Shown: one piece after another, positions 56,866 through 64,000 of the stretch
How positions within the stretch are numbered: the stretch's first letter is position 1
Layout: every line of letters begins with the position of its first letter
Assembly (NCBI GenBank): GCA_016793775.1
Contig: JAEULK010000073.1
Coordinates: 1-64,000, forward strand
Length of the DNA: 64,000 bases
Reading direction: 5' to 3'
Source: Sphingopyxis sp.
GTDB taxonomy: Bacteria > Pseudomonadota > Alphaproteobacteria > Sphingomonadales > Sphingomonadaceae
Notes under the pieces: model-generated
The model's database searches: none
What the model saw: the letters and a program-made list of their open reading frames with translations, nothing else
What the model was told of the DNA's origin: nothing
Program-made: the position numbers and the translations under genes

Positions 56866-58398
56866 ATGCACCCGTCCGTCCATGCCCGCACCCATCCCGA
56901 CAAGCCCGCGATCATCGTCGCCGAAACGGGGGAGGCGATCAGCTATGCCGAACTCGACGCCGCATCGAACCAGGTCGCGCAATTGTTCCGCGCGCATGGG
57001 CTGGGGCATGACGATGTCGTCGCCTTCATGCTCGACAACACGCCCCATTATTATGGCCTGACCTGGGGCGCGCAGCGCGCCGGGCTGCGCTATGTGTGCA
57101 TTTCGTCGCGGCTGACGCAGGACGAGACCGACTATATCCTCGACAATTCGGGCGCGAAATTGCTCGTCGTCTCGGCCAGCCTCGCCGATGCCGCAGCGGC
57201 GCTGACCACCGGGATCGAACGGTTTTCGATGGGCGGCACGATCCCCGGCTACAAGAGCTGGGAAGACGCCGTCGCCGTCATGCCCGCTACCCCGGTAGCC
57301 GACGAGCGCGCGGGCACCGACATGCTCTATTCGTCGGGCACCACCGGCCGCCCCAAGGGGGTGCGCGTGCCGCTGCCCGAGGATCCGGCGATCGACGCGA
57401 CCAACAGCCTCGTCATGCTCGCCTCGGCGGTGTTCCAGATAAACGCCGACAGCATCTATCTGTCGCCCGCGCCGCTCTATCACGCCGCGCCCTTGCGCTG
57501 GTCGATGACGATCCACCGCCTCGGCGGCACCGTCGTCCTGATGCGGAAATTCGACCCCGAGGCGGCGCTGTCGTTCATCGAAAAATATCGCATCAACGCC
57601 AGCCAGTGGGTGCCGACCCATTTCGTACGGATGCTCAAGCTGCCCGACGAGGTCCGCGCGCGCTACGACGTCTCGTCGATGAAGGTCGCGATCCACGCCG
57701 CCGCGCCCTGCCCGGTGCCGGTCAAGCAGGCGATGATCGACTGGTGGGGGCCGGTGCTGTTCGAATATTATGCCGGATCAGAGGGTAACGGCATGACCTT
57801 CATATCGAGCGCCGACTGGCTGACCCACAAGGGCAGCGTCGGCCGCCCGATCCTCGGCGCGGTGCATATCATGGGCGAGGATAATGAGACCGAGCTCGGA
57901 ACCGACGAGGAAGGCTGCGTCTTCTTTGAGAGCGAAAATATCTTTGAATACCATGGAGATAATGAAAAGACCGCATCGAGCCGCAACTCCAGGGGCTGGT
58001 CGACCCTGGGCGATGTGGGCAAAGTTGATGAAGATGGCTTCCTCTACCTCACCGACCGCAAGAGCTTCATGATCATCACCGGCGGTGTCAACGTCTATCC
58101 GCAGGAGATCGAGAATCATCTCGTCACCCACCCGAAAGTCGCCGACGTCGCGGTCGTCGGCGGTCCGCACGAGGATTTCGGCGAGGAGGTGATCGCGGTG
58201 ATCCAGCTCGCCGACATGGCCGACGCGACGGATGCGTTTCGCGATGAACTCGGCGCTTATGCGCGCGAAAAACTGTCGGGGGTCAAGATTCCGCGCCGCA
58301 TCGACTTTATGGAAGCCCTGCCGCGCCACGACACCGGCAAGCTCTACAAGCGGCTGCTGCGCGACCAATATTGGGCCAAGGCGAAGGCCGAGGCCTGA
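56866..58398 (+). CDS. AMP-forming acyl-CoA synthetase
   Basis: 510 residues. YSSGTTGRPKG, YYAGSEGNGM, STLGDVGKVDEDGFLYLTDR and the C-terminal Lys in PRHDTGKLYKRLLRD mark a complete adenylate-forming enzyme. The substrate is unknown, but the following two genes (a DsbA-type isomerase and a crotonase) suggest degradation of an aromatic or branched acid. GGAGAG precedes the ATG. A short AT-rich stretch around 57940-57970 stands out. Confidence 0.94.
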   Translation: MHPSVHARTHPDKPAIIVAETGEAISYAELDAASNQVAQLFRAHGLGHDDVVAFMLDNTPHYYGLTWGAQRAGLRYVCISSRLTQDETDYILDNSGAKLLVVSASLADAAAALTTGIERFSMGGTIPGYKSWEDAVAVMPATPVADERAGTDMLYSSGTTGRPKGVRVPLPEDPAIDATNSLVMLASAVFQINADSIYLSPAPLYHAAPLRWSMTIHRLGGTVVLMRKFDPEAALSFIEKYRINASQWVPTHFVRMLKLPDEVRARYDVSSMKVAIHAAAPCPVPVKQAMIDWWGPVLFEYYAGSEGNGMTFISSADWLTHKGSVGRPILGAVHIMGEDNETELGTDEEGCVFFESENIFEYHGDNEKTASSRNSRGWSTLGDVGKVDEDGFLYLTDRKSFMIITGGVNVYPQEIENHLVTHPKVADVAVVGGPHEDFGEEVIAVIQLADMADATDAFRDELGAYAREKLSGVKIPRRIDFMEALPRHDTGKLYKRLLRDQYWAKAKAEA

Positions 58399-58401
58399 GC
58401 C

Positions 58402-59019
58402 ATGGCATCGCGCGTCGAATTTTTCTTCGATCTGTCGAGCCCGTGGACCTGCCTCGCGTTCCACAACCTGCCCGCCGTGCTCGAACGCACGGGGGCGAGC
58501 GCCGTCTATCGCCCGATCCTCGTCGGCGGGGTGTTCAATGCGGTGAACCCGGCGGTCTATGCCGCGCGCGAGCAGGCCGACAATCGGCGGCTCCTGCATA
58601 GCTGGAAGGTTCTGAAGGACTGGGCGGCGCTCGCGGGCGTACCGATGAATTTCCCGTCGCAGTGGCATCCTGCGAAGAGCATCGCCGCGATGCGCTTCTG
58701 CTGCGCGCTCGAGGACGACCAGCCGGCGCTGGTGTGCTTCGCGCGCGGCGCCTTTGCCAGCTATTTCGACCGGCAGGAAAATCTCGACGACCCCGCGGTG
58801 CTGGCGGCGGTCGCCGCTGCCGAGGGGCTCGATGGCGCCGCGCTCGCGGTCGCGGCGGTCAGCGACCTGGTCAAGGCGCGGTTGCGCACCAATACCGAGG
58901 AACTGATCGCGCGCGGCGGTTACGGATCTCCGTCCATTTTTGTCGATGGCAACGATATGTATTTCGGTAACGACCAACTGCCGCTCGTCGAGGCGGCGCT
59001 AGCAAGGACTCCCCGATGA
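58402..59019 (+). CDS. 2-hydroxychromene-2-carboxylate isomerase/DsbA-family protein
   Basis: 205 residues of the kappa-GST-like fold: VEFFFDLSSPWTCLAFHNL at the N-terminus, with a Ser at the active-site position instead of a Cys pair, and GYGSPSIFVDGNDMYFGNDQLP at the C-terminus. It probably uses glutathione to isomerise a ring-cleavage-type compound, though many relatives have other roles. Starts 3 nt after the synthetase stop and overlaps the crotonase gene by ATGA. Confidence 0.9.
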   Translation: MASRVEFFFDLSSPWTCLAFHNLPAVLERTGASAVYRPILVGGVFNAVNPAVYAAREQADNRRLLHSWKVLKDWAALAGVPMNFPSQWHPAKSIAAMRFCCALEDDQPALVCFARGAFASYFDRQENLDDPAVLAAVAAAEGLDGAALAVAAVSDLVKARLRTNTEELIARGGYGSPSIFVDGNDMYFGNDQLPLVEAALARTPR

Positions 59020-59819
59020 AAGACCGCATCACGATCACCATGCTGGAGGGTGGCATCGCCGACGTCCGGCTGATTCGCGCCGACAAGATGAACGCGCTCG
59101 ACGCCGCGATGTGGGCGGCGCTGGCGGAGGCGATCGACCAGCTGAAGGTGCAGGCCGGGCTGCGCGTCGTAGTGCTCTCGGGCGAGGGGCGTGCCTTTTG
59201 CGCCGGACTCGACCTGTCGAGCCTCAGCGCCGATCGCGATCCGGGCGCGAGCAGCGCGGGCGGCACCTTGTCCGACCGCACGCGCGGGGTGTCGAACAAC
59301 GCGCAATATGCCGCCTGGGGCTGGCGCGAGCTGCCGGTGCCGGTGATCGCCGCGGTACACGGCGTCGCCTTTGGCGCGGGCAGCCAGATCATGGCCGCCG
59401 CCGACATCCGCATCGTTCACCCCGACACGCGCATCGCGATCATGGAAATGCGCTGGGGCCTCGTTCCCGACGTCGCCGGCATGGCGCTGTGGCGCACCCA
59501 GGTCGCCGACGATGTGCTGCGCGAACTCGTCTACACCAACCGCGAATTCAACGGGTCGGAGGCGAAATTGCTGGGCTTCGCGACACATGTCTCGGATGAC
59601 CCGCTGACGAAGGCCATGGAACTGGCGCAGGTGATCGCGAACAAGAACCCGCACGCCATCCGCGGCGCCAAGCGGCTCTGCAACATGCTCGCCGATGCGA
59701 GCGACGCCGAAATCCTGCAGGCCGAGAGCGACGAGCAGGTGAAGGTGATCCGCACGCCGAACCAGATCGAGGCGGTGATGGCGGGCATGGAGAAACGGAC
59801 ACCGAAGTTCGCGGACTAG
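59016..59819 (+). CDS. Enoyl-CoA hydratase/isomerase (crotonase) family protein
   Basis: 267 residues. RAFCAGLDLSSL and VAFGAGSQIMAAADIRIVHPDTRIAIMEMRWGLVPD form the oxyanion-hole and CoA-binding region. An acidic residue is present in the EMRWGLVPD segment, but which of hydration, isomerisation or hydrolysis it does cannot be read. It ends in a CTAG shared with the stop of the opposite gene. Confidence 0.93.
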   Translation: MKDRITITMLEGGIADVRLIRADKMNALDAAMWAALAEAIDQLKVQAGLRVVVLSGEGRAFCAGLDLSSLSADRDPGASSAGGTLSDRTRGVSNNAQYAAWGWRELPVPVIAAVHGVAFGAGSQIMAAADIRIVHPDTRIAIMEMRWGLVPDVAGMALWRTQVADDVLRELVYTNREFNGSEAKLLGFATHVSDDPLTKAMELAQVIANKNPHAIRGAKRLCNMLADASDAEILQAESDEQVKVIRTPNQIEAVMAGMEKRTPKFAD

Positions 59820-60505
59820 AGTAGCCCCAAAAACCGCCCCGCATTGTCCCAATCGGCCTTTTTCTTTTCGCGCCCCGCGATCGCCAGTTCGTCGGCGCCC
59901 CAGCGCCGTTCCTGATACAGCTCGTCGAGGCTGACCGCCTCCCACAGCGCGTCGGCGTCGTCAGCCTCCTCGATCAGCATCAGCCCCGCGACCAGCGACC
60001 CGCCGATCATCACCAGTGGGGTCAGCGCGGTCATCCGCCAGGCACCCTGCGCCAGCACCGCCGCGCGCAGCGCCGCGACGGTCGCGGGCGGCTGGTCGAC
60101 CGGGAGAATGCCTCGCGTGATCGCGAATTCGACGCCGTAGCGTGCCTCGGCCCAGGCGAGCCGCGGGTTCCAGGTCGCCGCCTGCTCGGCGAGCAGCACG
60201 GCGTCGCGATCCTCGCGGTAACAGAAGAGTTCGCTCGTCGCATAGGCTGCGACCGGCTCGGCAAAGCCGGCGAGGTCGGGCGTGGCGATATCGATCGCGG
60301 CATTGGAAAGCCCCGTCATCGGCATCGCGGCGGGGTCGATCGTCTCGCCTACTGCGGCCCACTCATTGGCGATCGCCTCGGCAAGCGCCGCGCTCGCCAC
60401 CGCCAGCAACGCGCGCTGCGGCGTGCGCACCGGCCGCCCGTCGAGCGCGATGCCCCAGCCACCGTCCGTCTCGACGACGCGCGCCTCTGTCCAGAACCGC
60501 TTCAC
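59816..60505 (-). CDS. ATP12 family F1-ATPase assembly chaperone
   Basis: 229 residues from a GTG overlapping the upstream stop (GTGA). KRFWTEARVVETDGGWGIALDGRPVRTPQRALLAV at the N-terminus and YATSELFCYRED, WNPRLAWAEARYG are characteristic of ATP12, which assists assembly of the F1 alpha subunit. Found mainly in alphaproteobacteria and mitochondria. Confidence 0.93.
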   Translation of the reverse strand: MKRFWTEARVVETDGGWGIALDGRPVRTPQRALLAVASAALAEAIANEWAAVGETIDPAAMPMTGLSNAAIDIATPDLAGFAEPVAAYATSELFCYREDRDAVLLAEQAATWNPRLAWAEARYGVEFAITRGILPVDQPPATVAALRAAVLAQGAWRMTALTPLVMIGGSLVAGLMLIEEADDADALWEAVSLDELYQERRWGADELAIAGREKKKADWDNAGRFLGLL

Positions 60506-60738
60506 AGCTCTTTGGGCGAACGCCAGCGCCGCGCGAGCAGCATCGGGAAGACCGCGAAATCGAAAGCGCCGATCAGGACGAGCGCGATGCCCAGATAGCG
60601 GTCGGTCGGCGGACCGATCAATTCCCAGCGTCCGGCGACGAGGATGAAACCCGCCATCAGGAAAGCAACCCCGATCATGCGCATCAGGTTGATCGCGAAA
60701 TAGCGTTTCCGGGCGAGCGCGTCGTCGGCGGGGGTCAT
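60502..60738 (-). CDS. Small membrane protein
   Basis: 78 residues with two hydrophobic helices (MIGVAFLMAGFILVAG; YLGIALVLIGAFDFAVFPMLLA) and basic ends. No family recognised, though such proteins accompany ATP12 in sphingomonads. It overlaps both neighbours by ATGA/GTGA-type junctions. Confidence 0.8.
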   Translation of the reverse strand: MTPADDALARKRYFAINLMRMIGVAFLMAGFILVAGRWELIGPPTDRYLGIALVLIGAFDFAVFPMLLARRWRSPKEL

Positions 60739-61355
60739 CGTCTTTCTCCTCGACCAGCAAGCTGGTCCATCAAATGGGCGAGCGCGCCATGGCCCTGCGC
60801 CTTCAGCCCGTCGATCACCCGCGCGCGTTCGCCCTCGGGCTTGTTCTGCGACAATTTCAGCGTCGGGCGCCACGCGGTGATGGTTAGCTCGAAGCCGGTT
60901 ATCGCGTCGGCCATCTTGCCGAAGATCGCCGGACTCATCTTGTCGCGCGTCCACGGCGGGGTGGCGCCGATGCGCTCCTCATGGTTCGCGGAAAGCGTGT
61001 CGAGCTGCGCCACCAGCGCCTCTCGGTCGAGCTTGCGGACCTTGCCCTCCATCTCGACCGCGATATAATTCCACGTCGGGACCTGGTCGGCTGCGCTGTA
61101 CCAGCTCGCGCTGACATAGGCGTCGGGACCCTGCACCACGGCCAGTGCCGTCGCGCCCTCGAGATGCTTCGCCAACCCATTGCCGCGCGCGAGGTGGAAT
61201 TGCAGCGCGCGGTCGTCGGCGCCGAGCACCACGGGCGCATGCGCGACGCGCGGCCCGTCCGGCGTGCTCGCAAAGATTGCCGCAAAACCGATCTCGCGCA
61301 CCAGCAGCGCAGCGAGGTCGGCATCCTTCGGCCGGAAGGAGGGATCTGGATGCAT
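60735..61355 (-). CDS. PaiB-type FMN-binding negative transcriptional regulator
   Basis: 206 residues. A split-barrel FMN-binding protein: GFAAIFASTPDGPRVAHAPVVL, YVSASWY and VPTWNYIAVEMEGKV match the PaiB family. In Bacillus PaiB represses protease genes; the role in alphaproteobacteria is unclear. Its ATG overlaps the stop of the upstream pseudouridine synthase gene. Confidence 0.9.
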   Translation of the reverse strand: MHPDPSFRPKDADLAALLVREIGFAAIFASTPDGPRVAHAPVVLGADDRALQFHLARGNGLAKHLEGATALAVVQGPDAYVSASWYSAADQVPTWNYIAVEMEGKVRKLDREALVAQLDTLSANHEERIGATPPWTRDKMSPAIFGKMADAITGFELTITAWRPTLKLSQNKPEGERARVIDGLKAQGHGALAHLMDQLAGRGERR

Positions 61356-62590
61356 CAGCGCGGCTTGGCGGGTCGCGCCGGATGTTTCTTCGCGGTCGGC
61401 TTCTTGCCCGCTGGCTTGGGCGCGGAGGGCTTGCCCGGTTTTGCCTTTGTTTTGGGCTTCGGCTTGCCGACGAAGTCGGTCGGCTTGCTGTCGGCGGTCC
61501 GCCCGCGCCGTTCGCCGCGCCGTGCCTTGCGGATCTGCTTGCTGTGCGCCTTGGCCTGCGCTTTCAGCGCCGATTTCGGCGGCGGACCCTTTTCCTGCGC
61601 GTCAATGCCGATGTCGCCCAGCAAGGTGTCGAAGCCGAGCGCATCAAGGCTGGCGGCGAAATGCTCGGGCACCTCGGCGCTGATGTCGATCGCTCCGCCG
61701 TCGGGATGATCGATGCGCAGCCGGCGGCTGTGGAGGTGCATCTTGCGGCTGATCGTCCCGGTCAGGAACGCGCCCTTGCCGCCATATTTGCCGTCGCCGA
61801 CGATCGGATGGCCGATCGCCGCCATATGGACGCGGAGCTGATGCGTGCGCCCGGTCAGCGGTTGTAGCTCGACCCACGCCGCGCTGTTCCCGGCGCGCTC
61901 GATGACGCGATAGCGCGTCTTCGACGGCAGGCCCTTGTCGTCGACATGCATCTTCTCGCCGCCCGATCCGGGTTGCTTGGCGAGCGGCAGGTCGATCTCG
62001 CCCTGCTGGATGTCGGGCACGCCGACGATCAGCGCCCAATAGGTCTTCTTGGCGCTGCGGTTCGAAAAGCTCTTGGCGAAATAGGCCGCGGCGCGCGGGG
62101 TGCGCGCGATCAGCAACGCGCCCGACGTATCCTTGTCGAGCCGGTGGACGAGCTTGGGCCGTACCGGCCCGTCGAACTTCAGCGCGTCGAGCAGCCCATC
62201 GACATGCTGCTCGGTCTTGGTTCCGCCCTGCGTCGCCAACCCCGGCGCCTTGTTGAGCACCAGCGCGCTCGCGTCGCGGTGGATCAGCATGCTCGTCGCC
62301 AGCTCGATATCGGCGTCGGTCAGCGGCCGCCCCTTGCGCGCCGGGCGCGCCTCGGTCTCGACCGGCGGGGTCGGCATAACCAGCTTCTGCCCCGTCGCGA
62401 TCCGGTCCGAAACATCGGCCTTTTTCCCGTCGAGCGTCAGCTGCCCCGAGCGCGCCCAGCGCGCGAGCAGCGCGTGCGGCGTGCCTTCGCGGTGGCGCTT
62501 GAACCAGCGATCGAGGCGGATGCCGTCATCCTCCTCGGCGATCGTCGCCCCGTCCATCTTTGCAGCGTCCATTTTCACTTTCTCGCTCAC
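61355..62590 (-). CDS. RluA-family pseudouridine synthase with basic tail
   Basis: 411 residues from a GTG overlapping the crcB stop (GTGA); ATG 62572 is the alternative. An N-terminal S4-like region (IRLDRWFKRH) precedes the catalytic domain with HRLDKDTSGALLIAR (catalytic Asp) and GRTHQLRVHMAAIGHPIVGD. The last 90 residues are Lys/Ala/Pro-rich and probably disordered, likely RNA-binding. It modifies uridine in 23S rRNA (RluC-like), but the exact site is inferred only. Confidence 0.92.
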   Translation of the reverse strand: MSEKVKMDAAKMDGATIAEEDDGIRLDRWFKRHREGTPHALLARWARSGQLTLDGKKADVSDRIATGQKLVMPTPPVETEARPARKGRPLTDADIELATSMLIHRDASALVLNKAPGLATQGGTKTEQHVDGLLDALKFDGPVRPKLVHRLDKDTSGALLIARTPRAAAYFAKSFSNRSAKKTYWALIVGVPDIQQGEIDLPLAKQPGSGGEKMHVDDKGLPSKTRYRVIERAGNSAAWVELQPLTGRTHQLRVHMAAIGHPIVGDGKYGGKGAFLTGTISRKMHLHSRRLRIDHPDGGAIDISAEVPEHFAASLDALGFDTLLGDIGIDAQEKGPPPKSALKAQAKAHSKQIRKARRGERRGRTADSKPTDFVGKPKPKTKAKPGKPSAPKPAGKKPTAKKHPARPAKPR

Positions 62591-62964
62591 GCCGGCACCT
62601 GCCGCATCGCGAGCAGCCCGATCCCGCAGGCGGCGATCGCGCCGATCACCGAGGCGGCGACATAGGCAAAGGCCTGCGCCGACTGGCCGCGCTCGACCAG
62701 GGTCCAGAATTCCAGGCTGAACGCCGAGAAGGTGGTGAAGCCGCCGAGCACCCCGACGCCGAAGAACAGGCGTGCCGCCTCGGTCCCGCCGCTGCGCGCG
62801 AGCCAGCTGATCAGCACGCCCATCGCCAGGCTGCCGATGACATTGATCGACAGTGTCCACCAGGGGAAGCCGGGACCGAGCCGCACCAGCATCGCGCCGC
62901 CGACAAGGTGCCGCGCGCCGGCGCCGATGGCACCGCCGATCATCACAGGAAAAAGGCCGTTCAT
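62587..62964 (-). CDS. crcB: Fluoride ion channel CrcB
   Basis: 125 residues with four hydrophobic helices. GGAIGAGARHLVGG, NVIGSLAMGVLISW and GGFTTFSAFSLEF are Fluc/CrcB motifs, including the Asn and Phe/Thr residues lining the channel. It exports fluoride. I saw no fluoride riboswitch upstream. Confidence 0.95.
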   Translation of the reverse strand: MNGLFPVMIGGAIGAGARHLVGGAMLVRLGPGFPWWTLSINVIGSLAMGVLISWLARSGGTEAARLFFGVGVLGGFTTFSAFSLEFWTLVERGQSAQAFAYVAASVIGAIAACGIGLLAMRQVPA

Positions 62965-63000
62965 CCGCCCGCCCTAGCCGCAAAAGCGCGCGGCGGGAAG

Positions 63001-63576
63001 CTAATGGTCGGCAAGCGCCGTCGCCGTACGGGCATGTGCCATGCGCCAGTTGGCGGGCCAGTCGAAATCGCCCTGCCAGATACCCCGCCGCGCCGATTGC
63101 GCTTCGCCTTCGCCGGGCAGATGGACGTCGTCGGTCGCGACCGCCCAGCCCTGGCGAACCATCTCAACCGACAGATCGACGCCATCGGGTTCGGGTCGGG
63201 TGCGGCACGTCGCAAGGGTGCGGCCATATTTGTCGGTCGCCGCCAATGCACAGAACAGCGGGCCAGCGCCAGCCAGTTTGACGAGTGCTGCGCGCGCATC
63301 ATGCCCACATGGCCAGCGGCTGCCGTCGGCGCGGGCGCAATCCTGCCGATACTCGACCGCGTCGAGTCCGGTCAGGCGGATCGTACGTGCGGCGCCGCCA
63401 TGCGTCACGGTCAGGCTGTCGCCGTCGATGACATGGACGAACGGCACGGTCGCGGGCGGCACCGGCTGCCCGACCCAGAGCGCGACGGCCATCGCGGCGA
63501 GGAGCGACAATGCCGCCAGCGACCGAAGGCGCCGCCGCCAGCGTAAGCGGGTGGAGAGGCAGGAGCGCGGCAGCAT
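63001..63576 (-). CDS. Thermonuclease-family (SNase-like) protein, membrane-anchored or exported
   Basis: 191 residues. An N-terminal hydrophobic segment (LRSLAALSLLAAMAVALWVG) after a basic stretch suggests a signal anchor. The nuclease domain shows VIDGDSLTVTHGGAARTIRLTGLDAVEYRQDC, with the calcium-ligand Asp and the catalytic Arg, and TDKYGRTLATC and VEMVRQGWAVA. The ATG at 63576 is preferred to 63615. Confidence 0.88.
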   Translation of the reverse strand: MLPRSCLSTRLRWRRRLRSLAALSLLAAMAVALWVGQPVPPATVPFVHVIDGDSLTVTHGGAARTIRLTGLDAVEYRQDCARADGSRWPCGHDARAALVKLAGAGPLFCALAATDKYGRTLATCRTRPEPDGVDLSVEMVRQGWAVATDDVHLPGEGEAQSARRGIWQGDFDWPANWRMAHARTATALADH

Positions 63577-63813
63577 CGTGCCCCCACCCCTGCGCCGGCC
63601 CCAATGCCGGGGCAAGCGCGAATAGGGATTGACGGGGAGAACAAATCATGTCCAAAATGGAGGCGATTCCTTTCGCTCGATACGGATCAACCGCTGGCTG
63701 CGGTTCGTCGGTGTCCGGATCGGCGGCACTTCGGAACGAACAAAAGGTGAATATCACCATTCTGACGGCATAAGGATGCCAAGGCGGCGAAACGGCGCGG
63801 AAAGGGCGGCACG

Positions 63814-64000
63814 ATGGATCAGATGCTCGATTGGAACCCACCGGTTGCGGCGGCATCGCCGCCGCGCTTCGACCGGAACGGATCGCCCCCCTGGATCGCG
63901 GCTGGCGACGACGCACCGGCCGCAGTGCTCCTGGTCGGGCCGCGCGCGATCGGCGCCGAACTGACGCGGTCGGGCCGGGCGCGCGTGATCGACCATATTC
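63814..64000 (+). CDS. N-terminal part of a protein running off the window
   Basis: 62 codons are visible, beginning MDQMLDWNPPVAAASPPRFD and still open at the edge. No family can be assigned. AAAGGGCGG lies upstream at a slightly long spacing. The 237 bp between the nuclease gene and this start hold no other gene. Confidence 0.5.
   Translation, partial: MDQMLDWNPPVAAASPPRFDRNGSPPWIAAGDDAPAAVLLVGPRAIGAELTRSGRARVIDHI

Noticed and set aside
62965..63000. Possible fluoride riboswitch before crcB
   Set aside because: Only 36 bp separate crcB from the next gene and no conserved riboswitch core is visible.

Overview
The window is about 64 kb of high-GC chromosomal DNA from an alphaproteobacterium, most likely a sphingomonad and plausibly Sphingopyxis-like. 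Evidence: the rRNA operon ends 23S-5S-tRNA-fMet; alphaproteobacterial gene neighbourhoods are present (rpe/heparinase II-III/purH, fumC/sspB/hisB, lnt/metK/trmB); there are SspB, ATP12 and DUF2585 proteins, a carotenoid cluster, a TonB receptor paired with a beta-propeller phytase, and many sphingomonad-style palindromic repeats. No prophage, insertion sequence, transposase gene or CRISPR array was found. Genes are densely packed, with many 1-4 nt start/stop overlaps.

Layout. 1-690: end of an rRNA operon. 769-5440: map, a VOC protein, an ABC-F ATPase, then a small divergent locus with two short proteins bearing double-glycine-type leaders beside an unrecognised membrane protein. 5551-7213: hppD and a VOC partner behind an 18-bp palindrome. 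7314-16260: a YqaA-type membrane protein, purH, a phytase/TonB-receptor pair with a phased Pho-box-like array, heparinase II/III and rpe. 16372-17779: an SPFH/RHH/small-membrane operon with a large palindromic operator candidate. 18145-21294: peptidyl-dipeptidase and an SMP-30 protein. 21569-25356: a beta-oxidation-like set (acyl-CoA dehydrogenase, thiolase, SDR, thioesterase). 25460-29340: gmk, DUF2585, fumC, sspB. 29428-32347: hisB-hisH-hisA-hisF. 32397-37748: a cation antiporter, a FabH-like synthase, a TauE/SafE protein, a LysR regulator. 38222-45458: FKBP, prolyl aminopeptidase, DUF2520, trmB, metK, lnt. 45561-54453: hypotheticals, a sterol-desaturase-type hydroxylase, a ParA-like ATPase, GNAT, crtY-crtI, LOG, crtB, pnuC and a NadR-type kinase. 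54429-64000: two acyl-CoA synthetases, a response-regulator-like protein, a DsbA-type isomerase, a crotonase, ATP12, PaiB, an RluA-type synthase, crcB, a nuclease and a partial gene.

The most notable observations concern repeats and small loci. At least seven families of REP-like inverted repeats lie between genes, and some touch genes. One copy abuts crtB, whose reading frame now has no usable start codon. A BIME-like pair sits in frame inside lnt. Another copy ends in what looks like the hisF ribosome binding site. The divergent double-glycine peptide locus, the Pho-box array and the SPFH/RHH palindrome are the best candidates for new biology.
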